Shown here one piece after another: positions 18,409 through 26,576 of a DNA stretch of 64,000 nucleotides. A model generated the notes under the pieces. It was not told where the DNA came from. It saw nothing but the letters and a program-made list of their open reading frames with translations, and made no database searches. A program made the position numbers and the translations under genes. Position 1 is the first letter of the stretch. Each line of letters begins with the position of its first letter. Where the stretch lies: assembly GCF_032842945.2 (NCBI RefSeq), contig NZ_CP146606.1, positions 2,422,501-2,486,500 of the forward strand. The letters run 5' to 3'. Source of the stretch: Roseovarius sp. W115. Its GTDB lineage: Bacteria; Pseudomonadota; Alphaproteobacteria; Rhodobacterales; Rhodobacteraceae.

Positions 18409-18882
18409 TCAGTCGTCTGGCAGTAGCTGCTGCTGTGCACTCAGCCATTCTTCGACATGATAGGATTGTACAATTTTGCCATCCTCAATCGTGTGAATGT
18501 CGATGGACATGATTTCAAAACGCTTGCCAGTCGGTTCGACGCCCAAGAACGGGACTGCCGGAGTGCCCGTAGCTTTTCCGCGGACAATGTATCGGTTTCC
18601 GTCTTGCAGGATTTCTTGCGGTGCCCAAGCAAGGTCCGGGATAACCGCGCCAAACCCTTTCAGCGTTTTCAATAGCCCCTCTGCACCTGGTCCGCCGCGT
18701 GGTGTGGGAATAGATACCCAGTCTTCGGCGACAACAGATCTCACGGCATCGCTGGTCACATCCGCGGGTGTGGTCAGCAGGTCGGCATAAAAGCTCTTAA
18801 TAACGTCCAGATCGTCAGCTTGTACCATAACAGGCGCTGCTGCCTGTGTTCCTGCGAGAAAAAGTGAAGTTAGGCGTGTCAT
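18409..18882 (-). CDS. SnoaL-like ester cyclase / NTF2-fold protein, probably exported
   Basis: ATG 18882 has a good AAGGATCAAGG site. The 157-residue protein starts with a short hydrophobic leader (TSLFLAGTQAAAPVMVQA) that may be a signal peptide, then a SnoaL-like NTF2 fold: IKSFYADLL, DWVSIPTPRGGPGAEGLLKTLKGF and IDIHTIEDGKIVQSYHVEEW. Proteins of this kind include polyketide cyclases and many enzymes of unknown substrate. A LysR gene starts about 100 bases away in the opposite direction and is the likely regulator. Substrate unknown. Confidence 0.75.
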   Translation of the reverse strand: MTRLTSLFLAGTQAAAPVMVQADDLDVIKSFYADLLTTPADVTSDAVRSVVAEDWVSIPTPRGGPGAEGLLKTLKGFGAVIPDLAWAPQEILQDGNRYIVRGKATGTPAVPFLGVEPTGKRFEIMSIDIHTIEDGKIVQSYHVEEWLSAQQQLLPDD

Positions 18883-18984
18883 CCTTGATCCTTTTGATTT
18901 GATGGGTCTCACCAAACTTGACCGCCTTTGAATTTGTTAAGTAGATTAAAATTAAAAAAATGACTATTAGACAAAAGTTAATAA

Positions 18985-19881
18985 ATGAGCACGAAACCTT
19001 CGCACCAGACTGTCCGCCGTTTGACTTATTTTGCTGCGATAGCACAGGCGGGGTCGATCCGTGGCGCGGCATCTTCGCTTGGTCTATCAGTGCCTGTCGT
19101 CTCGGCAGCCTTGTCTGAGTTAGAAGAAGAGCTGAACGTGACGTTGGCGGTGCGCACAACGCGAAGTTTTGCGCTGACAAAAACCGGAGAGCAGGTGTCT
19201 GCGGCCGCCCGCAAACTTTTGGCTGCTGCGGGGGCTGCAATGGACGCAGCAGGAGGACGGGCAGACGCGGATTTATCAGGATCTTTGTCCCTTAGCCTGA
19301 CAACAGAGATGGCAGCGCATTGGCTGCCTCCGCATTTGGCCCGCTTTCGAAAGCATTTCCCAAATGTCACTCTGCATGTTGATGCGCGGGATGATGTCGT
19401 TACGCTAAAATCCAGTATCTTCGATCTGGCAATTCGTGCATATGGTCCCAGCCATCCGGGTCTTGACACCGGGCTGGGGCAAATTCCTCTCCAGTGCGTG
19501 TCCAAATCCATACCTGAGCTGCGCTACGCGCAAGGCGGCTGGACGGTGGATGCACCTCTTTTGACCGCGTCCGGCACCGATCCAGTCCTACAGGCCTGGG
19601 AGCCCACAAACCGGATCGAGCTGCCGATAACGTTTGCCGAGACTATTGTCGTGACCAATCGGGATGCTGCACGCAAGATGGCTCTCTCGGGTCTCGGCGT
19701 TGCGCTGCTTCTTGGCATTGCAGTGGAGGAAGACATAGCGCAAACACGGCTTCTGCCGCTGTTGCCGGAGTTGTCGTTTGGTGTTGTGTCCTACGATGTT
19801 GTCATGCGTGACACACTGCCGTCGCGCGAGGCGCGGGCCTTTGCCGACCTGCTTCGGCAAACCGTTTCAGACCGGCCGTAA
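18985..19881 (+). CDS. LysR-family transcriptional regulator
   Basis: A 298-residue LysR protein with an N-terminal winged helix-turn-helix (about residues 8-66: TYFAAIAQAGSIRGAASSLG, then VSAALSELEEELNVTL) and a C-terminal substrate-binding domain (about 92-290). It is divergent from the ester-cyclase gene across a 100-base A/T-rich gap, the usual LysR arrangement for activating a neighbour. Effector unknown. Its stop is one base from the stop of the convergent tldD gene. Confidence 0.88.
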   Translation: MSTKPSHQTVRRLTYFAAIAQAGSIRGAASSLGLSVPVVSAALSELEEELNVTLAVRTTRSFALTKTGEQVSAAARKLLAAAGAAMDAAGGRADADLSGSLSLSLTTEMAAHWLPPHLARFRKHFPNVTLHVDARDDVVTLKSSIFDLAIRAYGPSHPGLDTGLGQIPLQCVSKSIPELRYAQGGWTVDAPLLTASGTDPVLQAWEPTNRIELPITFAETIVVTNRDAARKMALSGLGVALLLGIAVEEDIAQTRLLPLLPELSFGVVSYDVVMRDTLPSREARAFADLLRQTVSDRP

Positions 19882-19882
19882 C

Positions 19883-21304
19883 TTACGTCGCAGAACCGCC
19901 CACGGTCAGCCCGCCTATCATAACTGTCGGTTGCCCCACACCCACGGGCACCCATTGCCCGGCCTTGCCGCAATTTCCCATGCCGGGATCCAGAGCCATA
20001 TCATTGCCAAGCGCGCGGATCTGTTTGAGCGCCGTTGCTCCATCACCGATCAGTGTTGCGCCCTTAACCGGAGCGCCCACCTTGCCGTTTTTCACGCGGT
20101 AGGCTTCGGTGCAGCTAAAAACAAATTTGCCGTTGGTTATGTCCACCTGTCCACCGCCAAAGCCCACGGCGTAAATGCCGTCCTTAAGGTCGGCCACTAT
20201 GTCTTCGGGTGCGGAATTGCCGCCCAGCATATAGGTATTGGTCATGCGGGGCATCGGAATATGCGCATAGCTTTCGCGCCGTCCGTTGCCTGTGGGTGCG
20301 ACGCCCATAAGCCGCGCGTTCTGACGATCTTGCATAAATCCGACCAGAATGCCGTCCTCAATAAGAACGTTCTTGCCTGATGGCGTGCCTTCGTCGTCCA
20401 CGGTGATCGATCCTCGTCGGTCCGGGATCGTGCCGTCGTCCAGAACTGTGATACCCGGAGCGGCAATACGTTCCCCCATCAGCCCAGCAAAGGCTGAAGT
20501 TCCCTTGCGGTTGAAGTCGCCTTCCAACCCGTGGCCGATAGCTTCATGCAGCAAGATGCCGGGCCAGCCGGGGCCAAGAACTACGTCCATTACACCTGCT
20601 GGGGCGGCTTCGGCTTTGAGATTTACCGTCGCAACCCTGAGCGCCTCGTCGGCTTTGGCCTTCCAGTCCTCTGCGTCAAGCAGCCCATCAAGCATCACCC
20701 GTCCGCCACCACCTGCACTGCCGGATTCGCGCCGACCGTTCTCTTCCAGAATGACGCTCACATTTAAACGCGTCATCGGGCGTGTGTCCCGAAGCTCTTT
20801 GCCGTCTTCCCGTAGAATGACCACTTCTTGCAAGGAGGCTGACATTGACGCTGTTACCTGAACCACCCGCGGATCACGTGATCTGGTATAGGCATCAATC
20901 TCCCGCAGCACCTCAAGCTTGACTGGGAAACTCTGCCCCGAGAGCGGGTCGTCATCGCTGTAGAGGCGCGTGTTTGTCGGGGCAGGGGCGTCCGACATTG
21001 CGCCACCGCCATCACCTACTGCGAGGCGCGCCGTTTCCACCGCGCGCGCCAGAGCTGGTTCGGAGATGTCTGAGCTATGCGCGTACCCCGCCACTTCGCC
21101 TTGAACTGCGCGTAACCCAAATCCTTCCGACGCATCGTAAGAGGCCGTTTTCACCCGACCATCATCGAACACCAGTGCCTCCGAACGACGCCGTTCAAAG
21201 AAAAGCTCGCCATCTTCGGCTCCCTCAAGGGCAGTGCGAAGATGCCGGGTCGCATCGTCACGCGAGAGCTTTGTTTCAAACGGATCAAAGCGTTTGTCAG
21301 TCAT
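19883..21304 (-). CDS. tldD: TldD family metalloprotease
   Basis: A 473-residue soluble protein of the TldD/PmbA family. The zinc motif HEAIGHGLEGD (HExxxH) is present in the centre, with conserved GRRESYAHIPMPRMTNTYML and the C-terminal GNCGKAGQWVPVGVGQPT. TldD pairs with TldE/PmbA, which lacks the zinc motif, to degrade unfolded peptides and to mature modified peptides. No tldE is in the window. The gene is divergent from coxB; the 192-base gap between them contains an FNR-like box. Confidence 0.95.
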   Translation of the reverse strand: MTDKRFDPFETKLSRDDATRHLRTALEGAEDGELFFERRRSEALVFDDGRVKTASYDASEGFGLRAVQGEVAGYAHSSDISEPALARAVETARLAVGDGGGAMSDAPAPTNTRLYSDDDPLSGQSFPVKLEVLREIDAYTRSRDPRVVQVTASMSASLQEVVILREDGKELRDTRPMTRLNVSVILEENGRRESGSAGGGGRVMLDGLLDAEDWKAKADEALRVATVNLKAEAAPAGVMDVVLGPGWPGILLHEAIGHGLEGDFNRKGTSAFAGLMGERIAAPGITVLDDGTIPDRRGSITVDDEGTPSGKNVLIEDGILVGFMQDRQNARLMGVAPTGNGRRESYAHIPMPRMTNTYMLGGNSAPEDIVADLKDGIYAVGFGGGQVDITNGKFVFSCTEAYRVKNGKVGAPVKGATLIGDGATALKQIRALGNDMALDPGMGNCGKAGQWVPVGVGQPTVMIGGLTVGGSAT

Positions 21305-21339
21305 CTTTTTTCCTCTCCGGGCATCTTCTTTGAAAAAAA

Positions 21340-21353
21340 TTGATCCAAATCAA
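21340..21353. promoter_or_regulatory. Perfect FNR/FnrL-type binding site upstream of coxB
   Basis: TTGATCCAAATCAA matches the FNR consensus TTGAT-N4-ATCAA at all ten fixed positions. It lies 144 bases before the coxB start and 36 before tldD. FnrL is the oxygen-sensing iron-sulphur regulator of Rhodobacterales, so oxygen-dependent control of the aa3-type oxidase genes, and possibly tldD, is likely. Confidence 0.8.
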
Positions 21354-21496
21354 GGAAAGTGCCGATTTGCCGCAACGGGGTCGCTTGTGTGCCTTGTCAG
21401 AATATGGTTTTTACTCGGCCCGAGACAACGGGATTCCTTTGCAGGCGCAAAGGATGAATCAAAAGTAAAAAAAGTTACAACGGATCAGGGTGCAAC

Positions 21497-22381
21497 ATGC
21501 GCAAATTGACCAGCTTTCTGGCCGCCGCAATGGCAGCGGTCGTCACGCTTCCTGCCAGGGCACAGGACAACCTTGAAATTATCGGTCGTCCAGAGGACGG
21601 TGGGTTGAATTTCCAGCCAGCGGCGACCGAACTCGCCCGTGATATTCAGTGGTTGGACAACCTGCTGCTGATCATCATCACAGCGATTTCGCTCTTTGTT
21701 GTATTGCTCTTGGCAATTTGCATCTTGCGCTACAACCGCAAAGCAAACCCAGAGCCTGCGAGTTTTACGCACAATTCTCCGATCGAAGTGGCGTGGACGG
21801 TGGTTCCGATCGTCATTCTGGTCTTTATCGCGGCATTCTCGCTGCCGGTGCTGTTCAAGCAGCAGGAAATTCCCGAAGGTGACATCAATATCAAAGTCAC
21901 CGGCTACCAGTGGTATTGGGGCTATGAGTATGTCGACCATGAGTTTGCATTTGACAGCTTTATGATTGGTGAAGACAAGGTCCTGAACGACGACGTCGTG
22001 GCCGAACTGGAAGCCGCTGGGTACACGCGTGACGAATTCCTGCTGGCGACCGATACCGCCGTTGTGGTGCCCGTTGGCAAAACTGTTGTGATGCAAGTGA
22101 CAGGCGCGGATGTGATCCACAGTTGGACCATACCGGCTTTTGGTGTGAAGCAGGACGCCGTTCCAGGACGGATCGCCCAGCTTTGGTTTGCAGCAGAGAA
22201 AGAAGGCGTTTACTTTGGCCAGTGCTCTGAGCTTTGCGGTAAGGATCACGCCTACATGCCGATCACTGTGAAAGTTGTGAGCCAGGAAGCTTATGACGCG
22301 TGGCTTAAGGGTGCGGTGGAAGAATACGCAGGCGATCCAGCCACTCTGCCCAAGCATCTTCAAGTGGCTTCAGCCGACTAA
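21497..22381 (+). CDS. coxB: Cytochrome c oxidase subunit II
   Basis: A 294-residue protein with a signal peptide (residues 1-22), two membrane helices (about 47-72 and 88-110) and a periplasmic cupredoxin domain. The CuA ligands are visible: the histidine in DVIHSWTIP and the cluster [16 protein letters not shown] with two cysteines, histidine and methionine. It accepts electrons from cytochrome c and passes them to subunit I (coxA), which is not in the window. It heads the coxB-ctaB-ctaG-coxC group and probably answers to the FNR-type box upstream. Confidence 0.97.
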   Translation: MRKLTSFLAAAMAAVVTLPARAQDNLEIIGRPEDGGLNFQPAATELARDIQWLDNLLLIIITAISLFVVLLLAICILRYNRKANPEPASFTHNSPIEVAWTVVPIVILVFIAAFSLPVLFKQQEIPEGDINIKVTGYQWYWGYEYVDHEFAFDSFMIGEDKVLNDDVVAELEAAGYTRDEFLLATDTAVVVPVGKTVVMQVTGADVIHSWTIPAFGVKQDAVPGRIAQLWFAAEKEGVYFGQCSELCGKDHAYMPITVKVVSQEAYDAWLKGAVEEYAGDPATLPKHLQVASAD

Positions 22382-22390
22382 AGCTATGGT

Positions 22391-22417
22391 GAAGGATGTG
22401 TAGCTGCACACATCTTC
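22391..22417 (+). other. Hairpin between coxB and ctaB
   Basis: GAAGGATGTGT and ACACATCTTC pair over ten bases with one bulged G and a six-base loop, in the 49-base gap after coxB. No T-run follows. It may protect the coxB message or lower transcription of the assembly genes relative to the subunit gene. Confidence 0.5.
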
Positions 22418-22430
22418 TGCGGGGACCAAA

Positions 22431-23372
22431 ATGAGCGACGCGAGCCTCAATAGTACAGAAACCCAAGCCTATGATGCGGGCTTTGGCGATTATTTTGCGT
22501 TGCTTAAGCCGCGTGTGATGACGCTTGTGGTCTTTACTGCCTTGGTGGGGTTGATTGCGGCACCCGTGGCGGTGCACCCCATCGTTGGCATTGCAGCGAT
22601 CCTGTTCATCGCTGTGGGTGGCGGCGCATCAGGCGCACTTAACATGTGGTGGGACGCGGATATTGACGCAGTGATGAAACGCACCGCCAAACGCCCCATC
22701 CCATCAGGTCGTATCACCGGCGATGAGGCCTTTGCCTTTGGCATGGCGCTGGCGGGTATTTCGGTGGTCATGCTGGCCCTGGCGACGAATTTCCTGGCCG
22801 CCGCGCTTCTGGCCTTCACCATCTTCTTTTACGTGGTGATCTACACCATGTGGCTCAAACGCTGGACGCCGCAGAACATCGTCATTGGCGGCGCAGCGGG
22901 AGCCTTCCCTCCAATGATTGGCTGGGCGGCAGCAACGGGCTCCATATCTGTTGAGTCGATTTTGATGTTTGCGCTGATCTTTATGTGGACTCCGCCGCAT
23001 TTCTGGGCTTTGGCGCTGTTCACCAAGATGGATTACGACAACGCCGAAGTGCCGATGCTCACCGTGACCCATGGCCGCCGGTCCACCCGTGTTCACATCC
23101 TGGTCTACACTGTGTTGCTAGCGATTTTGGCCGTTGGACTTGGTTTCACCTCTATTGGTGGGCCACTGTACCTGACGGTGGCGATTTTCCTGAATGCGCG
23201 GTTCCTCAAGGGGGCGGTTGATATCTGGCGGCGCGATGAGGACATGGCTGAGGCAGATCGTTTCCTGACAGAACGCAAATTCTTCAAAGCCTCGCTCATT
23301 TATCTCTTTGCGCATTTCGGTGCGATTGCCGTTGAAGCGATGCTGATGCCCTACGGCTGGGGAGGCTGGTAA
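22431..23372 (+). CDS. ctaB: Protoheme IX farnesyltransferase (heme O synthase)
   Basis: A 313-residue UbiA-family prenyltransferase with about eight or nine membrane helices. The substrate-binding motif is NMWWDADIDAVMKRTAKRP at about residues 72-90, and a second conserved loop lies near MDYDNAEVPML. It adds a farnesyl group to heme b to make heme O for the oxidase. A GGGGAC site precedes the start, and the gene sits between coxB and the small ORF before ctaG as in Paracoccus and Rhodobacter. Confidence 0.96.
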   Translation: MSDASLNSTETQAYDAGFGDYFALLKPRVMTLVVFTALVGLIAAPVAVHPIVGIAAILFIAVGGGASGALNMWWDADIDAVMKRTAKRPIPSGRITGDEAFAFGMALAGISVVMLALATNFLAAALLAFTIFFYVVIYTMWLKRWTPQNIVIGGAAGAFPPMIGWAAATGSISVESILMFALIFMWTPPHFWALALFTKMDYDNAEVPMLTVTHGRRSTRVHILVYTVLLAILAVGLGFTSIGGPLYLTVAIFLNARFLKGAVDIWRRDEDMAEADRFLTERKFFKASLIYLFAHFGAIAVEAMLMPYGWGGW

Positions 23373-23375
23373 CCC

Positions 23376-23537
23376 ATGTCTCTTTCGCGCCAACACGAAA
23401 TGCACAAACGCCGGTTCAGCCGCAATCTGGGACTGGGCTTAGTACTGGCCGCTTTTGTGGCGTTGGTGTTTGGTTTGACGGTGGCGAAAGTCTCAAACGA
23501 GGATTTTGCTCTGCCCACAGGTGAGGAGGCGAGTTGA
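23376..23537 (+). CDS. Small single-pass membrane protein of the cox operon
   Basis: A 53-codon frame begins three bases after the ctaB stop and ends in TGATG, overlapping the ctaG start by one base. It has a basic N-terminus ([19 protein letters not shown]), one hydrophobic helix (about residues 20-40) and a short acidic tail. A small ORF at this place is conserved in alphaproteobacterial cox operons. The tight coupling suggests a part in oxidase assembly, but its function is unknown to me. Confidence 0.8.
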   Translation: MSLSRQHEMHKRRFSRNLGLGLVLAAFVALVFGLTVAKVSNEDFALPTGEEAS

Positions 23538-24124
23538 TGGCGATGGACCCAAAAGTCAAAACCGTTACCCGCCTTGTTAGCGTCGCTGTTTTCATGGGCG
23601 CTTTGGCCTGGGCCTCTGTGCCACTCTACGACTGGTTCTGTCGTGTGACAGGCTATGGCGGTGCGACGGATGTGGCCGAGACCGGGTCGGACGAGATTCT
23701 GGATCAGACCATCACCATCCGCTTTGACGCCAGCCAGGAACGCGACTTTCCTTGGGAATTCAAGCCTATGCAGCGCGAAATGGAAGTGCGCATCGGGGAA
23801 ACCGGTTTGGCCTTCTACGAGGCGTATAACCCAACGGATAAGCCTATTGCAGGGTCTTCAAGCTACAACGTGACGCCTTTCGAGGCTGGGGGGTTCTTTA
23901 CCAAGATCGACTGCTTCTGCTTTGAAGAACAGGTTCTGCAACCCGGTGAGCGGGTGCAAATGCCGGTGACGTTCTTTGTGGAACCTGAGATCGTGGATGA
24001 CCGGGACGCAAAGCACACCCACACGATCACACTTGGATACACATTCTACCAAATCGACCTGCCGGAAGAAGATGCGCAAGCCGCACTTGAATCGGCGGAA
24101 GACACAGATAATAACGTGAACTAA
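23537..24124 (+). CDS. ctaG: Cytochrome c oxidase assembly protein CtaG (Cox11)
   Basis: A 195-residue protein with one N-terminal membrane helix (about residues 10-30) and a periplasmic immunoglobulin-like domain. The copper-binding motif [12 protein letters not shown] carries the paired cysteines (CxC) that hand copper to the CuB site of subunit I, and [14 protein letters not shown] follows. I use ATG 23537, which overlaps the stop of the small upstream ORF, instead of the TTG just before it. It lies directly before coxC. Confidence 0.96.
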   Translation: MAMDPKVKTVTRLVSVAVFMGALAWASVPLYDWFCRVTGYGGATDVAETGSDEILDQTITIRFDASQERDFPWEFKPMQREMEVRIGETGLAFYEAYNPTDKPIAGSSSYNVTPFEAGGFFTKIDCFCFEEQVLQPGERVQMPVTFFVEPEIVDDRDAKHTHTITLGYTFYQIDLPEEDAQAALESAEDTDNNVN

Positions 24125-24150
24125 CAGCCTTCGACGAGGGACCTTTAAAG

Positions 24151-24951
24151 ATGGCACATGAAAAAAATCACGACTACCACATCCTGAACCCCTCAGTCTG
24201 GCCATTGCTGGGCGCGCTGGCCGGGTTCATCATGCTTTTCGGGGCGGTGATGTTCTTCCACGACAACGGGCCGTGGATGATGCTCATCGGTCTGGCGGGT
24301 GTGCTTTACGTCATGTTTGGCTGGTGGACCGATGTGGTCAGCGAAAGCCATGCAGGTGATCACACCCCGGTGGTGCGGATCGGCCTGCGCTATGGCTTCA
24401 TCATGTTCATCATGTCCGAAGTAATGTTCTTTGCCGCCTGGTTCTGGAGCTTCTTCAAGCACGCCATGTATCCGATGGGAGAGATGTCTCCTATTCAGGA
24501 TGGCGTCTGGCCGCCTGCAGGCATTGAGACGTTTGACCCGTGGCACCTGCCGCTCATTAACACGCTGATCCTTTTGTGTTCGGGCGCTGCGGCCACATGG
24601 GCGCACCACGCTCTTGTCCATGAAAACAATCGCAATGACATGAAATGGGGTCTGATCATCGCCATCGCTCTGGGCGCGATTTTCACCGTGTTCCAGGCCT
24701 ACGAATACGGCCACGCGGGCTTTGGATTCTCCGGTAACATCTACGGTGCCAACTTCTTCATGGCGACAGGCTTTCACGGTGCACATGTCATTATCGGCAC
24801 AATCTTTCTGTTTGTCTGCCTCATGCGGGTACTCAAGGGACACTTCACGCCTGAAAAGCATGTCGGCTTTGAAGCTGCGGCCTGGTACTGGCATTTCGTG
24901 GACGTGGTCTGGCTGTTTCTTTTCGCCGCGGTTTACATTTGGGGCGCGTGA
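24151..24951 (+). CDS. coxC: Cytochrome c oxidase subunit III
   Basis: A 266-residue membrane protein with seven hydrophobic helices. Family marks are [16 protein letters not shown], the conserved [22 protein letters not shown] stretch near residue 205, and the C-terminal [14 protein letters not shown]. Subunit III stabilises the catalytic core of the aa3-type oxidase. It is the last gene of the cox group, followed by two hairpins and a terminator. Confidence 0.97.
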   Translation: MAHEKNHDYHILNPSVWPLLGALAGFIMLFGAVMFFHDNGPWMMLIGLAGVLYVMFGWWTDVVSESHAGDHTPVVRIGLRYGFIMFIMSEVMFFAAWFWSFFKHAMYPMGEMSPIQDGVWPPAGIETFDPWHLPLINTLILLCSGAAATWAHHALVHENNRNDMKWGLIIAIALGAIFTVFQAYEYGHAGFGFSGNIYGANFFMATGFHGAHVIIGTIFLFVCLMRVLKGHFTPEKHVGFEAAAWYWHFVDVVWLFLFAAVYIWGA

Positions 24952-25034
24952 CAATTTTTCGCGGGAAAAATTGCGCCTTCGGCGAGAGTATTTTGAGAAC
25001 GATGAAATGCGGGGGGGCGACCTCCGCATTTTTT
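24952..25034 (+). terminator. Hairpin series and intrinsic terminator after coxC
   Basis: Three stems follow the stop: CAATTTTTC/GAAAAATTG, CGCC/GGCG with a TTC loop, and AAATGCGG/CCGCATTT. The last, at 25005-25034, is followed by six T and is a normal terminator. The middle stem belongs to a repeat (GGCGAGAGTATTTTGAGAAC) that recurs at 59582-59613. Confidence 0.8.
24973..25007 (+). repeat. Intergenic repeat, copy 1 (GGCG-RGAGTATTTT motif)
   Basis: A small hairpin (CGCC-TTC-GGCG) is followed by AGAGTATTTTGAGAAC and GATGAAA. The same arrangement occurs on the minus strand at 59582-59613. Both copies lie just behind a coding region. From memory, similar hairpin-GAGTATTT elements are frequent behind genes in roseobacter genomes. 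Confidence 0.6.
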
Positions 25035-25049
25035 ACGTGAGGTGAGGAC

Positions 25050-25826
25050 ATGCGATTTCTGGTTTCCATTTTAGCGGCCCTTGGTTTGACATCACCGCCT
25101 GTGGCGGCAGACACGTCGACGAAGGAGCCGTCTGAGGCCGAGCTGGCGCGTAAATCCTATATCGAGAGTGTCTCTGCTGACCCCACCGAAGCGCAACTGA
25201 CGCGCAAGGCACGTTCCATTGCAGAGATTGCAAGGCTGGGTCTTCCATACTCGGAAAACCTGCCTGTTATTGAGGATGAAGCAGGGGCGCTGCGCCGGTC
25301 GGATGAAGAGGTCGCGGCCCGCGCTCTGGCAGTGATGATCACCGCCGTAAAAGGTGAGACGCGCGATCAGGCGCTTGTTGAGTCCGTGATTGAGCAATAC
25401 GGCGCCTGGGAGTTTTTCTCACCCGAAGAACGGGATTTCGTTGAGACTGCGGAGCTTCCGGATGAGGCCTATGTGCAGATGTCCTGGCGCTACGAATCCG
25501 TGGCTGTCCTGTTGTGGGCGATCGGTTTAATTGACGAGCTGCCTGCTCCGGATCAGATCATTGATGCGGCGATGCTTGGGTCCGTGTTTCGCGAGCTGGG
25601 CGCGGAGGGGCTTATTCAAAAGGCAAAGCTGCGGCCGCAATCGGAGATCCTTGATGCGGCTGATCTGGCCTATCGCCTGCATTGGGCCGCGGTGGAAGCC
25701 CGCGTGAAGGGCGCGCCGCCGCCCGACGGTTTGCATCCCGGCATTGCTTATGAGCGTCATTACGCCCTCAACTGGCTGATCGGCTATGCCGGTCTGGATT
25801 GGGACAACATGGCCACCGACACCTGA
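25050..25826 (+). CDS. DUF4272 domain protein with a possible signal peptide
   Basis: A 258-residue protein with an N-terminal hydrophobic leader (MRFLVSILAALGLTSPPVAA) and a helical domain that I match to DUF4272: EVAARALAVMITAVKGE, then SWRYESVAVLLWAIGLIDELPAPD and GIAYERHYALNWLIGYAGLDWD. The function of the domain is unknown. It lies between coxC and SURF1 in the same direction but behind the cox terminator, so it may have its own promoter. Confidence 0.7.
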   Translation: MRFLVSILAALGLTSPPVAADTSTKEPSEAELARKSYIESVSADPTEAQLTRKARSIAEIARLGLPYSENLPVIEDEAGALRRSDEEVAARALAVMITAVKGETRDQALVESVIEQYGAWEFFSPEERDFVETAELPDEAYVQMSWRYESVAVLLWAIGLIDELPAPDQIIDAAMLGSVFRELGAEGLIQKAKLRPQSEILDAADLAYRLHWAAVEARVKGAPPPDGLHPGIAYERHYALNWLIGYAGLDWDNMATDT

Positions 25827-25889
25827 CGTCTTTGGCTTGCTCCCAGGTCTCAGCTTGGTAGAAGGGCGCGATTTCTGGGAAAACTGGTG

Positions 25890-26576
25890 ATGATGCGTCT
25901 GCTTGTTCCCTTGCTTTTTGGTCTCGTCGGGGCTGGCATCCTGATCTCTCTGGGGGTCTGGCAAGTGCAGCGATTGGCCTGGAAAGAGGGCGTGCTGGAG
26001 GAGATTGCGACAAAGATCGCGGCGGCCCCCGCGCCTTTGCCCGAAAGCCCAGACGCCTCGGTGCATAAATACTTGCCGGTAGAAGTCACTGGCACGTTCG
26101 GTGGCGGGGCCTTGCGCGTTTTGGTCAGCCGGAAGAAGATCGGGGCAGGGCATTTGATTGTCACACCCTTTGAAACGGAGACAGGGCGTCTGATCTTGGT
26201 GGATCGGGGGTTCCTCAAGCTGGACAAAGAGTTGCAGCCGCCACCCCCGGGGCAAGTGACGGTCACTGGCAATCTGCACTGGCCGGATGACCGCAACAGT
26301 TCCACGCCGGAAAACGATCTTGAGGGCAACATCTGGTTTGCGCGCGACATCGCGCAGATGGCTGACGTGTTTGGGACCGAGCCGGTTTTGCTTGTGGCAC
26401 GAGAAATGTCGCAACCAGACAGCGCCATGACGCCGCTGCCCGTCGACACGAACGGCATTCCCAACGATCACTTGCAATACGCCATCACCTGGTTTTCGCT
26501 GGCCGCAATCTGGCTGGGGATGACCGGCTATCTCATCTTTCGCAGCCGCAAACCGGCGCAGGGGACAGACCCATGA
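25890..26576 (+). CDS. SURF1-family oxidase assembly protein
   Basis: A 228-residue protein with a membrane helix at each end (about 4-24 and 200-218) and a periplasmic domain between, the SURF1 layout. Family marks are LGVWQVQRLAWKE near the N-terminus, the LIVTPFET and LVDRGFLK region, and HLQYAITWFSLAA before the last helix. SURF1 helps insert heme a into subunit I of cytochrome c oxidase. Its stop overlaps the thrC start as ATGA. ATG 25893 is a possible alternative start. Confidence 0.93.
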   Translation: MMRLLVPLLFGLVGAGILISLGVWQVQRLAWKEGVLEEIATKIAAAPAPLPESPDASVHKYLPVEVTGTFGGGALRVLVSRKKIGAGHLIVTPFETETGRLILVDRGFLKLDKELQPPPPGQVTVTGNLHWPDDRNSSTPENDLEGNIWFARDIAQMADVFGTEPVLLVAREMSQPDSAMTPLPVDTNGIPNDHLQYAITWFSLAAIWLGMTGYLIFRSRKPAQGTDP

